A DNA stretch of 5,442 nucleotides, taken from positions 4,612 to 10,053 of the forward strand of contig DJMK01000181.1 of the NCBI GenBank assembly GCA_002436485.1, read 5' to 3'. Numbering within the stretch: position 1 is the first letter of the stretch; every line of letters begins with the position of its first letter. This document shows positions 5,047 through 5,442 of the stretch, piece by piece. A program made the position numbers and the translations under genes. The notes beneath the pieces were generated by a model, which did not search any database, was not told the origin of the DNA, and was given only the letters and a program-made list of their open reading frames with translations. The stretch comes from Proteobacteria bacterium UBA6492 (GTDB taxonomy: Bacteria; Pseudomonadota; Gammaproteobacteria; UBA6429; Thiohalophilaceae).

Positions 5047-5442
5047 CTAGAATATTTTTTTCTTAAACTCATCTTTACACATTTCCATCTTGCCCTGTAG
5101 CAGGAACATTGTTTTTATTCTCTGGTCTTGTGAGAAATTTCCCCAATTCTCCGGCTTCTTTGTCTCTTGCCTGGCGTCCTCTTCGGATTTGCCATTCTCT
5201 AGTTCGGTAAAAAATACATCGTTGGCTTTTTGGGGAAATACGGATTTTTGAGCGTCAACCACGCAGAAGGCAAACTTGTCCATTGCAGCTTTACATTGCT
5301 GCTCAGCGTTCGCTCTGCTTTCCCCTCGTTTGGATAATTTAGCGATGCACTCTTTTGTAACTTCGCTGCCCAGATCCTTGACCAGCTCATTTTTATATAT
5401 AAGTTCACCCGGGCGTCGACTGTTTGATGACGGTTTTGCTGC
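5047..5442 (-). CDS. Hypothetical protein, helical, four-cysteine, 5' end outside window
   Basis: The frame is open on the minus strand from the right edge to TAG at 5049-5047, giving 131 visible residues. The first in-frame ATG (5283) is internal: the preceding codons read ECIAKLSKRG and EQQCKAAM without a stop and continue the same amphipathic, charged, helical pattern, so the true start lies beyond 5442. I do not recognise the family. The visible part has four cysteines at 32, 50, 60 and 122 (counting from the edge), with spacings 18, 10 and 62, and a Lys-rich tail ending KKKIF. Cysteines in charged helices without metal motifs fit disulphide-bonded helical hairpins in an exported protein, but any signal peptide would be in the missing part. 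It runs convergently with the DUF4230 gene. No function is proposed. Confidence 0.65.
   Translation of the reverse strand, partial: AAKPSSNSRRPGELIYKNELVKDLGSEVTKECIAKLSKRGESRANAEQQCKAAMDKFAFCVVDAQKSVFPQKANDVFFTELENGKSEEDARQETKKPENWGNFSQDQRIKTMFLLQGKMEMCKDEFKKKIF

Noticed and set aside
5199..5408. Minus-strand open frame of 69 codons starting MNLYIKMSW
   Set aside because: It overlaps, in another frame, the longer open gene at 5047-5442, whose composition and continuity are far better.

Overview
This 5.4 kb window looks like chromosomal DNA from a gammaproteobacterium. The evidence is indirect: the protein families present (a DUF4174 lipocalin-sized secreted protein, a HAMP-GGDEF-EAL enzyme with a periplasmic sensor, a PrsW-type protease, a DUF4230 protein), the tight gene packing and the clear Shine-Dalgarno sequences. 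No species can be named. There is no tRNA, rRNA, CRISPR array, transposase or phage gene.

Layout. At 1-770 (+) lie the C-terminal end of a TetR-type regulator and, 11 bases later, a secreted DUF4174 protein, probably one operon. At 818-3216 (-) a second operon runs the other way: a small multi-pass membrane protein resembling DUF2892/YgaP-type membrane domains, then an overlapping gene for an inner-membrane cyclic-di-GMP enzyme with intact GGDEF and EAL active sites. The region 3217-3467 is a shared divergent promoter region. It also holds a roughly 147-base leader with several inverted repeats in front of a PrsW-family intramembrane metalloprotease gene (3468-4145, +). A membrane-anchored DUF4230 protein follows (4248-4880, +). 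It is bracketed by two copies of a 12-base repeat and followed by a small palindromic, possibly REP/MITE-like, element that includes a candidate terminator. At 5047-5442 (-) an unrecognised cysteine-containing gene enters from the right edge; its start lies outside the window.

How the genes might work together: most products are envelope proteins (secreted, periplasmic-anchored or integral membrane), and one makes and/or degrades cyclic-di-GMP. The divergent prsW and DUF2892/GGDEF-EAL genes share a short promoter region whose core elements overlap, so they may be coordinated or mutually exclusive; this is inference. I see no convincing evidence of a wholly new multi-gene system. The most useful leads are the prsW leader, the internally duplicated small membrane protein, the repeat-flanked DUF4230 gene and the edge-truncated cysteine protein.
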